Shown here in pieces: positions 1 through 8,424 of a DNA stretch of 64,000 nt. Source of the DNA: Trissonchulus latispiculum (lineage: Eukaryota; Nematoda; Enoplea; Enoplida; Ironidae); NCBI GenBank assembly GCA_030248195.1, contig JASAND010027795.1, forward strand, positions 1-64,000. Direction: 5' to 3'. The stretch's first letter is position 1. Every line of letters begins with the position of its first letter. The notes beneath the pieces were generated by a model. That model was not told where the DNA came from, did no database searches, and saw nothing but the letters and a program-made list of their open reading frames with translations. The translations under genes and the position numbers were made by a program.

Positions 1-881
1 TATGGCGCTTTCAACTAGTGTTCCAACACGAATGTAGTTTTCCCGCTTTAGTCGGGGCCGAAGACATGCAGGTGAAGGATCTATGTTTTTATTAATGTCA
101 AGGCAAATTTGAAAATATATACCCATGAAATGAAGTGACAGTGCTTAGCTATGGCAGCATTTGCCTACCAAACGCACGTTGTACAGGAGCAGAGTTGCAT
201 TTAACGGGGCACAGAGCAGTAAACATATTGCGCTTGTTTGCTTAAAGCCTGCTTAAAAGTCTAACCGAAGTGACTCCTTACAACTTCCAGTGAAACGCCG
301 AATATTTAAAGAAATACTGAGCATAAAGACAAGAGTAAGTCTGAAGATGAAAACGCACTTGAAGATATCCTTGTTTGGCATCCTTTTGAAGCTTATGCGT
401 CGTCTGAATACTGAAGTGAATAAGATGTGCATTTCGGATGCGTAAGGTTAAGCTATCGCTGGTTACTTTATGCGTCAAAAATATACTATTCTGTCTTCAC
501 TCCAACGGCTTTTCTAGTATCATATTTGGTATTGGCAGGAAAGATAAGGTTGATATTATTTGTTTCATTTAAATCCAAGGAACATGACTAAAGTAATAAG
601 CATTTTGATTTCCTAATAACGAGGTAAGTAATTCTTCCCTGTCGTCTAAGTGCAGCTGCTAAAACAGATTACTGGGCTACTAAACTAGATCTAACTACAG
701 TAGAAGGACCAATTCTTAAATCGCAGCTGTACCTCAGTTGTGATAAAATTGAACAGCTATCAACTCAAGCTGCGCAGCACTTATTCATGAGTTTTTGTAT
801 TGCCAGGTAGATCCCAATCTCAGCTTTCAAACTATGTAAAAGATGTCACAATGTGCTATGTCCGTTAAACCATTTTATGTA
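1..881. other. No gene recognised
   Basis: Reading frames are short and broken and no conserved protein motif is seen. No repeat shared with the rest of the window was noticed. It may be intergenic or intronic host DNA. Confidence 0.4.
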
Positions 882-1550
882 CGGGAGCAATCGTGCCATT
901 CTAGTCTCAGCTTCAAAATAAGCTATGAAACTGAAAATTGGTGATTTCGTGCCTAGTTTCGTGCATTTATAGAACTAGACATGCATAACTCACAGTGCGC
1001 ATGCGAGCAATGCCTATTCCCAATTTCCTACTTTTTACATTCAGTTCCTGTTGTAGGTCAGAATGAAGTTTCACGACTCACAAGGCGCAATAAAACCCAG
1101 TCAATTAATATTGCAGCTCTACAGTAGTTTTATATATTTCCCAAAATTTTCTAGAGTGACTTCAGTGTTTAGTTTCATTCATATATTTAGTGTACTGTTT
1201 TAAAATATTTTAAAGTAATCCAGACGAATAAGAGCAAGAGTGAGTAAATACATCGATACAAAGTTTTTGGTCCCCCTTACAAAACATTAAAATTAAATTT
1301 TTTAGTTCAGATCGATCAGAAATGTGTTACACCCAGGCAAAAATTGAACTTAACTGGCAAAACTTTGCGAACTTTAGACAGAGGTGTGCATACTGTATAT
1401 ATTAAATTATCACCCAAATTTTAATTTTAATTTTAATTTCTACTGCTAGGTTCTTCAAAGAATTCAAAAGTTCTGATTCATGTTGTTTAGGTAGAAAATT
1501 TCATAAATTTGGTTTATTGTTTTACACTTGATACTTTGGCTAATGATGGA
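882..1550 (+). repeat. Older dispersed repeat, left part, interrupted
   Basis: This stretch is closely matched in reverse complement by about 11588-12255. The match stops at 1550, where the 7.6 kb element begins, and the lost right part resumes at 9187. The uninterrupted copy at 11540-12255 therefore serves as an empty site. Part of the left half (about 1007-1190) is also repeated in the same direction at 9238-9390, so the parent element may have carried direct repeats near its ends. No protein-coding capacity was seen. Confidence 0.75.
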
Positions 1551-2328
1551 AGTAGTATAGGGAGGTAAAATGGTGTAGTTTTAGGGGGGGTTTATGTGGT
1601 TGTGGACCCCTTTCTGAGGTGGTATGTGGACCCCTTTTGGGAGGGGTTTTTGGGGTTGTGGACCCCTTCTATTTGGGTTCTGGACCCCTTATTGGGAGGG
1701 GGTATGTGGACCCCCTTTTTTAGGGGTATGTGGACCCCTTTCTGGGAGGGAGTCTTTGGGGTTGTGGACCCCTGTTGACCCATGCCCGGAACCACGGTCG
1801 ACCCAAGGTCAAATTTAAAAGTTGATCAATTTCGCCCGGAAAACTTTATCTAGGGGTAACTTTGGGTCGTAGAAACCAAACATGACCGTTGTTTTGGACT
1901 AGAATCAAAGCTCCGTGCTGTGTTGCGTGCTGTATATGACCGGAACCGTAGTCGACCCAAGGTCAAATTCAAAAGTTGATCAATTTCGCCCGAAAAACTT
2001 TATCTAGGGGGTTTTCGAGGTCGTAGAAATAAAAAATGAGCTTAGATTTATGCTAGGATCAAAGATCCGTGCTGCGTTGCGTGCTGTACATGTCCGGTCG
2101 ACCCAAGGTCAAATTACAAACTTGTCCAATTTCGTCCGGAAAACTTTATCTAGGGGGTTTTCGTGGTCGTAGAATCTAAAAATGGTGTCAGATTTGTTCT
2201 CTTACGTAAGGGCAGCGCTGCATAACTACGTACGTATAGGCAGCGCTGCATGGCTAGCTAATTAATAACTGCTTAATTATTTCTATGTAGACTGTGTTTA
2301 TGCGGCAAACGTGGCTGCAACTGCATGT
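1551..2328 (+). repeat. Left inverted terminal repeat of the 7.6 kb element
   Basis: Matches about 8425-9186 in reverse complement. It has three parts in order: a G-rich minisatellite (1571-1790); about three tandem units of roughly 130-150 bp (1790-2190), each with GTCGACCCAAGGTCAAATT and AACTTTATCTAGGGG; and a segment with two GGCAGCGCTGCAT motifs (2210-2262) ending near GTGGCTGCAACTG. The inner edge is approximate because similarity fades. Confidence 0.8.
1571..1790 (+). repeat. G-rich minisatellite in the terminal repeat
   Basis: Short degenerate units of the form TGTGGACCCCTTTTTGGGAG alternate around the words GTGGACCCC and GGGAGGGG. The mirror-image array is at 8955-9165 in the right terminal repeat. 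The frames across it are repeat artefacts rather than genes. Confidence 0.85.
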
Positions 2329-2849
2329 GCATAAAATTTAGACAAACTTTCATTCTTCGTGACTACTTAACTAAAATTAGACGTTCAAATTCTATGTTTC
2401 AAAAATTCTTGTTTTAAGGACAGGTTTAAAATTTAAGATCAGTCCTGTTTAAACTTCCTTATTTAGTTCCCTGTTTCGTCTTTAAGACTGTCCAAATCCA
2501 GATTGTTTGCGTCACATTATTTTAATTCAAGTTTTTGAAGTTGATGTGGGAACAAGGTAAGTTGTTTTGTTGAAGTTTTACATTAAAACGAAGTGACTTT
2601 TCTTTTAATTCGCGAGAGGATTAGACAAAATTAGCAAATTAGTTTGATTGGGTGTACTAAAAAGTGGAGTGACAGTTTTTGAATTTAATCGCATAAAAAA
2701 GTGTGATAGTGCAAAAATCTGATTGAAATCAGTTTACGATTCTGACAGTTTTTTCTCAACAGATGGAAAATTCGACCTTTTACGAAATTAGTGCCTTAAT
2801 CGAATTAGCCGTTTCAGATTTTTGAGATAATTTGTCGTTGTTTGATGTG

Positions 2850-2880
2850 GGGGCTGGCGGTTGCTATTCACGCCAGCCCC
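2850..2880. other. Perfect GC-rich hairpin inside the element
   Basis: A 10-bp stem (GGGGCTGGCG with CGCCAGCCCC) encloses an 11-base loop in otherwise AT-rich sequence. It lies in the left, gene-free part of the element. A transcript-end or processing role is possible but not shown. Confidence 0.6.
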
Positions 2881-2926
2881 ATTTATAAGACACTGGTCTA
2901 TGCTGCTAGTTTTTAATGGAGTTTTT

Positions 2927-3480
2927 ATGATAGATTTATGGTGGGGTGGTTTTATAGAGTTGGGGTGGGGTGGCAGTGTCGAGGGTGGGTAGGTTTTGAA
3001 CTTTAAGGGAAAAACTTGTCCATGCAGAAGCTAAAAAGCGGGGAGACTGTATTTACAATTAAAATTGGTACAAAATTCTGTTTGAATCAAAATTTACCTT
3101 TTTCTTGTAAAATTGAAGCGTGGGTCTTGAAGCTTTACAAGGAGGATAGAGACCTCCAGCTTTGGTGCATAGCTTTAAATGTAGGGATTTAGTAATACTA
3201 AGCGGATTCAAGAGGTTTTCATGATAGATTTATGGTGGGGTGGTTTTATAGAGTTGGGGTGGGGTGGTAGTGTTGATGGTGGGTAGGTTTTGAATTTTAA
3301 GGGAAAAACTTGTCCATGCAGAAGCAGAAAGCGGGGAGACTGTACTTACAATTAAAATTGGTACAAAATTCTGTTTGAACCAAAATGTACCTTTTTCTTG
3401 TAAAATTGACGCGTTGGTCTTGAAGCTTTACAAGGAGGGTAGGGACCTCCAGCGTTGGTGCATAGCTTTAAATGTAGGAA
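2927..3480 (+). repeat. Tandem duplication, 294-bp unit
   Basis: Two neighbouring copies start ATGATAGATTTATGG at 2927 and 3221. Both hold a GGTGGGGTGG block followed by AAGGGAAAAACTTGTCCATG. There are only small differences, so the duplication is fairly recent. No coding potential was seen. Confidence 0.85.
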
Positions 3481-3722
3481 TCTAATCTCACCCGCTTCTA
3501 GTCCAAGAGTTCTAGTCAACAAGGGATCTGATCCCACCCGCTTCTAGTCCAAGAGTTCTAGTCAACAAAGGATCTGATCCCACCCGCTTCTAGTCCAAGA
3601 GTTCTAGGCAACAAGTGATCTGATCCCACCCGCTTCTAGTCCAAAAGCTTTAAATGTAGGAATCTAATCTCACCTGCTTCTAGTCCAAGAGTTCTAGTCA
3701 ACAAGGGATCTGATCCCACCCG
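3481..3722 (+). repeat. 46-bp tandem repeat, about six units
   Basis: Units contain CCCACCCGCTTCTAGTCC and AGAGTTCTAGTCAACAAG. The CCCGCTTC word recurs at 3491, 3537, 3583 and 3629, then near 3673. The array ends at the start of the inverted duplication. Confidence 0.85.
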
Positions 3723-4492
3723 CTGATGTGTTCTGTGTTGGATTCCAATCATTTGAATATGTGACTTGGGTTTTCTTGATCTGTATTAATCGCGGTTATG
3801 TGGTTGTTGTCGTTGCTGTTGTGTTCTTCTTTCCTGTTCCGGCTGCTGTTGTGTTCTTCTTTGTTATGGGTGTTGTCGTGGTTGGTTCTTGCTGGTACAG
3901 TTGCTATCCGGCTGGAAGTGGTTTGCATTATCCTGTCGGTTATTCTGTTTGACGTCTGTTTTCTAAGATGCTCCGAGCAGATTTCGTTGTGCTCAGAGCA
4001 TACTTCGTTGTGCTCCGAGCACATTCTTCAGTCTCCGAGCATATTTCGTCGGGCTCCAAGCAAATTTTATTGTGCTTCCTGCTGATACTTCGACTTATGT
4101 CTGCTTTTTATGACTTCGACTGTTGCATTGACTGACAAATTTGTTATGAGCATGGATGCTATGAGTTGGGACGTTCCACAGTCTAGTTTCATGTTCTCTC
4201 CGGTAGCCCATGGTCATCAATTGCCGCATTCTTTTCAATGGCGCGTTTTAGAGCTTCTTCTGTAGAAAGCCTGTTTGTCTACAATTTGTTCAACGATAGG
4301 GTCTTTCAGCAAATCATTGCATTGAGTAATCTTGATGTAAATAAGCTTGTTCAGCTCCGCTCTGATCTTAGGTCTAATTTCATTGTAAGCTTCAATTTTT
4401 GCTTGGTCTATACTCAGCCCATCTTGTTGGTATTCCGACATCAACCTTCGAGCCCGTGCTTGAAACTTCTCCTCAGCTCTTGCTACAAGCTC
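3722..4492 (+). repeat. Left arm of 770-bp inverted duplication
   Basis: Almost identical in reverse complement to 5262-6033. It includes the 3' part of the minus-strand frame 4235-4564, an alternating stretch with repeated GAGCACAACGAA-type words (3965-4045) and a GT-rich stretch. The unique centre between the arms is 4493-5261. Confidence 0.9.
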
Positions 4493-4564
4493 TTGACACG
4501 GTGTGTAAAGCAATGCTTCTTTGCAGTCACTAGGTATGTTTTCAACTACAGTCTTGGTTTTCAT
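4235..4564 (-). CDS. Element protein sharing its C-terminal domain with the zinc-finger protein
   Basis: A 109-residue frame with an ATG start and TGA stop. About 23 residues at the N-terminus are unique; the remaining 85 or so, starting at ELVARAEEK, are identical to the C-terminus of the zinc-finger protein at 5085-5519. The shared part is charged, probably helical, and contains RLMSEYQQDG and KIRAELNKL. No known family is recognised. The gene diverges from the zinc-finger gene across a central region with short tandem repeats. It may be functional or a by-product of the inverted duplication, since the short N-terminus has no recognisable feature. Confidence 0.5.
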   Translation of the reverse strand: MKTKTVVENIPSDCKEALLYTPCQELVARAEEKFQARARRLMSEYQQDGLSIDQAKIEAYNEIRPKIRAELNKLIYIKITQCNDLLKDPIVEQIVDKQAFYRRSSKTRH

Positions 4565-4734
4565 AACAATACACTACATCCGACTACAAAGCCTACCTGC
4601 GCAGATTTACTCACCAGAAGTCAACTGTTTATGGTACACATGTTCTGCAGTATGTCTGGTTGATTCGAATAACCGACTTATTCAGTCGTAGTGATGGTAA
4701 ACTGACATCTGTAGTTACCCTGTCCTAACTTTTG

Positions 4735-4990
4735 TTATTGGGAGCTTGCTCCTTCTTTGCTCCTTGTTACTCAGAGCTTGCTCCTTCTTTGCTCATCATA
4801 TTGTGAGCTTGCTCTTTCCTAACGCACTGTATTGTGAGCTTGCTCTTTCTTTGCTCTTTGTTACTCTGAGCTTGCTCCTTCTTTGCTCATCATATTGTGA
4901 GCTTGCTCTTTCCTAACGCACTGTATTGTGAGCTTGCTCTTTCTTTGCTCTTTGTTACTCTGAGCTTGTACTTTCCTTGCTCTAAGCTTT
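4735..4990 (+). repeat. GAGCTTGCTC tandem repeat between divergent genes
   Basis: About eight units of roughly 30 bp built on GAGCTTGCTCTTTC and TTTGCTC fill the centre between the two inverted arms. The placement between two divergent frames suggests a shared control or replication region, which is inference. Confidence 0.8.
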
Positions 4991-5017
4991 CTCCTTCTGC
5001 CGCTAAACACAGCTACG

Positions 5018-5036
5018 TTAATATAAAGAGTTGACG
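5018..5036 (+). promoter_or_regulatory. TATA-like/leader motif before the zinc-finger gene
   Basis: TTAATATAAAG followed by AGTTGACG lies about 50 bases before the ATG at 5085. Closely similar strings precede other frames of the element at 6268 and 7036, and the GGACTGACGC part recurs at 7918. Repetition ahead of separate genes in one element argues for a promoter plus transcript-start motif. Confidence 0.5.
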
Positions 5037-5084
5037 TGCTGAGGACAGTATGCTACTAAATAAACTGACACAGCCCGACTCACA

Positions 5085-5519
5085 ATGCACACCTGTGATT
5101 ATTGTGGCGAAACATTTAGCAGATCATTCAATATGAGGCGCCACATACAAAATGTTCATGATCCAACGACTGATGAAGAAGAATCAAAATCAGAAGGCTC
5201 AGTGCAAGAGAGTATTAGCACCACAGAAGAAACTGATGAAGAAATTGGAGAATTTTGGGAGGAGCTTGTAGCAAGAGCTGAGGAGAAGTTTCAAGCACGG
5301 GCTCGAAGGTTGATGTCGGAATACCAACAAGATGGGCTAAGTATAGACCAAGCAAAAATTGAAGCTTACAATGAAATTAGACCTAAGATCAGAGCGGAGC
5401 TGAACAAGCTTATTTACATCAAGATTACTCAATGCAATGATTTGCTGAAAGACCCTATCGTTGAACAAATTGTAGACAAACAGGCTTTCTACAGAAGAAG
5501 CTCTAAAACGCGCCATTGA
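5085..5519 (+). CDS. C2H2 zinc-finger protein of the element
   Basis: The frame encodes 144 residues. Residues 4-25 form one classical C2H2 finger: Cys4 and Cys7, then twelve residues, His20, four residues, His25, with the usual Phe and Met core positions. Residues 27-57 are acidic and Ser/Thr/Glu-rich. From about residue 60 the sequence is the charged helical domain also encoded by the minus-strand frame at 4235-4564. A lone finger could bind DNA, RNA or protein. The gene begins in the unique centre and runs into the right arm of the inverted duplication. The start is the first ATG after the TATA-like motif at 5018. Confidence 0.7.
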   Translation: MHTCDYCGETFSRSFNMRRHIQNVHDPTTDEEESKSEGSVQESISTTEETDEEIGEFWEELVARAEEKFQARARRLMSEYQQDGLSIDQAKIEAYNEIRPKIRAELNKLIYIKITQCNDLLKDPIVEQIVDKQAFYRRSSKTRH

Positions 5520-6033
5520 AAAGAATGCGGCAATTGATGACCATGTGCTACCGGAGAGAACATGAAACTAGACTGTGGAACGTCCCAACTCATAGCATCC
5601 ATGCTCATAACAAATTTGTCAGTCAATGCAACAGTCGAAGTCATAAAAAGCAGACATAAATCGAAGTATCAGCAGGAAGCACAATAAAATTTGCTTGGGA
5701 GCCCGACGAAATATGCTCGGAGACTGAAGAATGTGCTCGGAGCACAACGAAGTATGCTCGGAGCACAACGAAATCTGCTCGGAGCATCTTAGAAAACAGA
5801 CGTCAAACAGAATAACCGACAGGATAATGCAAACCACTTCCAGCCCGATAGCAACTGTACCAGCAAGAACCAACCACGACAACACCCATAACAAAGAAGG
5901 AACACAACAGCAGCCGGAACAGGAAAGAAGAACACAACAGCAACGACAACAACCACATAACCGCGATTAATACAGATCAATAAAAACCAAGTCACATATT
6001 CATATGATTGGAATCCAACACAGAACACATCAA
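5262..6033 (-). repeat. Right arm of 770-bp inverted duplication
   Basis: Reverse-complement copy of 3722-4492 with only scattered differences (for example CAAATG against CATATG near the outer end). It holds the 3' half of the zinc-finger gene and about 510 bp of non-coding sequence after it. Confidence 0.9.
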
Positions 6034-6060
6034 CGAACCTCATTCAAGAGGTTTCCGCCT
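6034..6060 (+). other. Hairpin motif after the right arm, copy 1
   Basis: AACCTC-ATTCAA-GAGGTT can form a 6-bp stem and is followed by TCCGCCTGTTGGCA. The same module recurs at 7391-7425 after another frame, and a partial TTTCCGCC copy is near 8147. Repetition downstream of coding blocks suggests a transcript-end signal. Confidence 0.4.
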
Positions 6061-6267
6061 GTTGGCATTAGTCTCAAAACATATGTGCATGGCACAGCAA
6101 TTTAAACTAGGCTAAAGCAATTACGTCTATATGTCTTCCCTATGGGATTCAAATTAGAAAACAGTCAGTTTAAACTGTTAAAAAGTTGTAGTTTTTCATA
6201 TGTATTATAGTTGTATATAAATGCCTGGTTTTTTCAATAAAAAAACATCCGCCTATATGGGCTAATA

Positions 6268-6286
6268 TTAATAAAAGGACGATCTG
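6268..6286 (+). promoter_or_regulatory. TATA-like/leader motif before the spliced gene
   Basis: TTAATAAAAGGACGATCTG lies about 45 bases before the ATG at 6313 and resembles the motifs at 5018 and 7036. Confidence 0.45.
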
Positions 6287-6312
6287 TTCTCACTAAATAC
6301 ATAAAACATATA

Positions 6313-7039
6313 ATGGAGTACAGCGTAACTAGAGATTATTCAACCGAGGTTGGAAGAATGCACTTTGTTGAAGCGACCATGACGGCGCTAGAAGACGAAG
6401 TCGTTGAACAGGACGACGTAAAAATGTTTCTTGAGAGACAGTTTAGTGACTGGACAGACGAAAGCTTGGTGCACTTGGTCATTACCGATTATTGTTCACA
6501 TGTACTTTACAAGAGTTGGGTAACCAAAACCAGACTCTTTTTCTCATCCGGATTTCAAGGACGGAAACAACTACACGTGTCGGCTATCTATCTGAAATAG
6601 TAAGTGAAGTTAATAAAAAGAATGAGAAAGGATAAGAGATATAGAAAAAATTAGTTGGTCAATTGTACTGAACTTAATCGCCTTTGTAGCGACGTGTGAC
6701 ATTCACTATACTATTAACGACTTCAATGTCACCGTTTGTGACCGAGACGTTGTCATCACAATGTCAAATGACACTGTACTAACTCTTCACCCAAACAAAG
6801 GGCGAAGTCTGTATCATCGACTGTCTGATTGGAATTTGCATTTGTGTAGGGAAGCGAACAGCACCAAACGGAATAAGCGTGGCTGCAAATATCTGGACTG
6901 GGAACAATGCATAGAATATTGCTATGATGAAAATCGACGACTAACCTATGCTTACGACAAAATGGATGAAGTCAAATTCACCGATCACAATGATTTGACT
7001 GTAATCAATTCTCATTCTTGCTGGACACTTCTAAATTAA
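6313..7039 (+). CDS. Element protein, two exons with a 55-bp intron
   Basis: Two adjacent frames appear to be one gene. The first runs from ATG 6313 to a TAG at 6598-6600 that overlaps a strong donor (GTAAGT at 6600). A TTAG acceptor ends at 6654 and the second frame continues to a stop at 7037-7039. Exons 6313-6599 and 6655-7039 total 672 bases, exactly 224 codons, so splicing keeps the frame and gives 223 residues. The N-terminal half is acidic, a short hydrophobic stretch follows just after the junction, and the C-terminal half holds several Cys residues (near WEQCIEYC). No family is recognised. The intron is inferred from signals and frame only. Confidence 0.55.
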
Positions 7040-7054
7040 TATAAAGGACTGACG
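7036..7054 (+). promoter_or_regulatory. TATA-like/leader motif overlapping a stop codon
   Basis: TTAATATAAAGGACTGACG overlaps the end of the spliced gene and is the best copy of the motif. About 10 bases on, ATTGTAAGCTAC looks like a donor site and resembles AGTATGCTAC after the 5018 copy, so the leader may itself be spliced. Confidence 0.5.
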
Positions 7055-7374
7055 CATTGGAGATTGTAAGCTACTTTAGACAGCAAACAACCACAATAAT
7101 TTATGCCTACGAACACAGAGATTCAAACTTTGGTTTGATTTGGATTCAAATTGATGATCGTGTGCTGATGAACAGCGAAAGCTGGCTCGGAAGACTGGAG
7201 CAGCTCCTAAATGGAAAGAGCAAAGTGTCAGTGATTGTCAACACCGGCACCGGCAGCTTGGTACCAATCGGATTGACGGACGTCGAGCACTTCCCTAAAC
7301 GGGAAGTCGCTATGATGCTCAACAAGAAACCTATGGTGGAGCTCTACCTAACCTACACCAAGAATTCTACTTAA
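7045..7374 (+). CDS. Element reading frame without ATG, unknown function
   Basis: An open frame of about 109 codons whose first in-frame ATG is only near 7168. It contains WLGRLEQLLNGKSKV and VPIGLTDVEHFPKREV and ends TAA. Base composition and residue mix look coding. Because it begins right after a TATA-like motif and lacks an early ATG, it may be a later exon of a spliced message or start internally. No family recognised. Confidence 0.4.
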   Translation, partial: RTDALEIVSYFRQQTTTIIYAYEHRDSNFGLIWIQIDDRVLMNSESWLGRLEQLLNGKSKVSVIVNTGTGSLVPIGLTDVEHFPKREVAMMLNKKPMVELYLTYTKNST

Positions 7375-7390
7375 GAAGTATATATCAGTA

Positions 7391-7425
7391 AACCTCGTTC
7401 AAGAGGTTTCCGCCAATTGGCACTT
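7391..7425 (+). other. Hairpin motif, copy 2
   Basis: AACCTC-GTTCAA-GAGGTT followed by TCCGCCAATTGGCACTTA, 16 bases after the stop of the preceding frame. It matches the copy at 6034-6060. Confidence 0.4.
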
Positions 7426-7585
7426 AGCTAACAAATTTTTAAATTTGTGTAGTCAGAGGTACGGGAACCAGTTTATTCTAGTTTTAACGTGTAATTACAC
7501 CTCAGGGAGATTAAGTCAATTTTGGGGTAGTTCGTTCAATCTCTTCAGTCGTAATTACACACTCATTGAATTCAGTGGTGTTGTA

Positions 7586-7912
7586 ATGGAAAAAGTTGCT
7601 GATAACATGGTTGTCTTTTGCAAAGACATGAATGCCGGACCCGTAGTTGATTTCTTGGTCGAGAATCATTTAATACCCATTCATATCGCCTACAAGATTA
7701 AGTCAGAGCAACCCTATTTCGCAAATTTTGACTTAATCGACGTTCTCAAGCACAGTGGTCCCAACGCAGCCAATATGTTTCGCGAAGCTCTTTTCAAAAC
7801 CAACCAGTACGATCTTATGAAGATTTTAGAAGAAGGGAGTCACCTGGAAGCTGTTCTCTCGATTTTAGCAGTTGGAATGTCAAAGTCTACAAACTTGGAC
7901 TACTTTTGCTGA
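7586..7912 (+). CDS. CARD-only protein encoded by the element
   Basis: A 108-residue protein that is essentially one caspase recruitment (CARD) domain, a death-fold module that joins like to like in apoptosis and inflammasome signalling. The CARD pattern is plain: VVDFLVENHLIP (helix 2), AYKIKSEQP (helix 3), LIDVLKHSGPNAANMF (helices 4-5, with the conserved LID and G-x-x-A), then EALFKTNQYDLMKIL (helix 6). No caspase, nucleotide-binding or repeat domain follows. The frame is open upstream to 7445 without an ATG, and a TGTAG acceptor ends at 7451, so extra N-terminal residues from a spliced message are possible; ATG 7586 fits the domain edge. By analogy with CARD-only decoys, it may interfere with host death signalling, which is inference. 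A host-derived captured domain is likely. Confidence 0.75.
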   Translation: MEKVADNMVVFCKDMNAGPVVDFLVENHLIPIHIAYKIKSEQPYFANFDLIDVLKHSGPNAANMFREALFKTNQYDLMKILEEGSHLEAVLSILAVGMSKSTNLDYFC

Positions 7913-7928
7913 TGCGAGGACTGACGCT

Positions 7929-8042
7929 ATGAGGGCGCTGGGATCACTAGAATGCGACAACCGTGCGGTGGAGTTTACGGAATGGTTGGGGAATCACCCC
8001 GCCCAGCGATGGAGGGTCCCCGAATTTATGGTCGCCCCGTGA
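7929..8042 (+). CDS. Possible 37-residue protein after the CARD gene
   Basis: ATG 7929 directly follows the GGACTGACGC leader motif, 17 bases after the CARD stop. The frame runs 37 codons to TGA and reads like protein (FTEWLGNHPAQRW). The stretch is GC-rich and self-complementary in places, so a structured RNA is an alternative. No family is recognised. Confidence 0.3.
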   Translation: MRALGSLECDNRAVEFTEWLGNHPAQRWRVPEFMVAP

Positions 8043-8424
8043 ATCATTTCGGATGCACTCATTAAATGAATTTAAAACTGACTAAGTTAACTATTTAAAT
8101 TAAGTTAAGTTAAATTAAGTTAAATTGTTTTCGAAAAATAAAACGTTTCCGCCAGCTTGACTGGCTCATTCCGATGATATAAAAGGTGTAAAAACTGAGA
8201 AGACAACAATCTTGAAAAAATTCGTTGGTTTGTTAAGACATAACAAACCAACTGTATGTCACTCTTTGGTCGAAGCTCGATTCGTTCAGTTTCCATCAAA
8301 AACTGAATGTCATAAATAACTTTATGACTCGGTGCTGCTTGCATACCTAGTGTTACTGTCAGTACCGTGTGTTACTGTCGGTAACTACGTTCTAATTAAG
8401 AAAAATTATGCATACCAGTACGTA

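Noticed and set aside
1592..1818. Frames rich in WTPF and VDPF repeats
   Set aside because: They are translations of the terminal-repeat minisatellite, open on both strands because of unit length, and mirrored at 8958-9140.
3481..3722. CRISPR-like array of 46-bp units
   Set aside because: The units are tandem with no unique spacers, and the host is an animal.
3728..4085. Valine- and serine-rich frames on both strands, with repeated CSEH words
   Set aside because: They come from simple GT-rich sequence and a short repeat inside the inverted duplication, and occur again in mirror image at 5619-6043.
7913..8042. Self-cleaving hammerhead-type ribozyme after the CARD gene
   Set aside because: CTGATG and GAC strings are present, but no arrangement gave the full conserved core with three helices.
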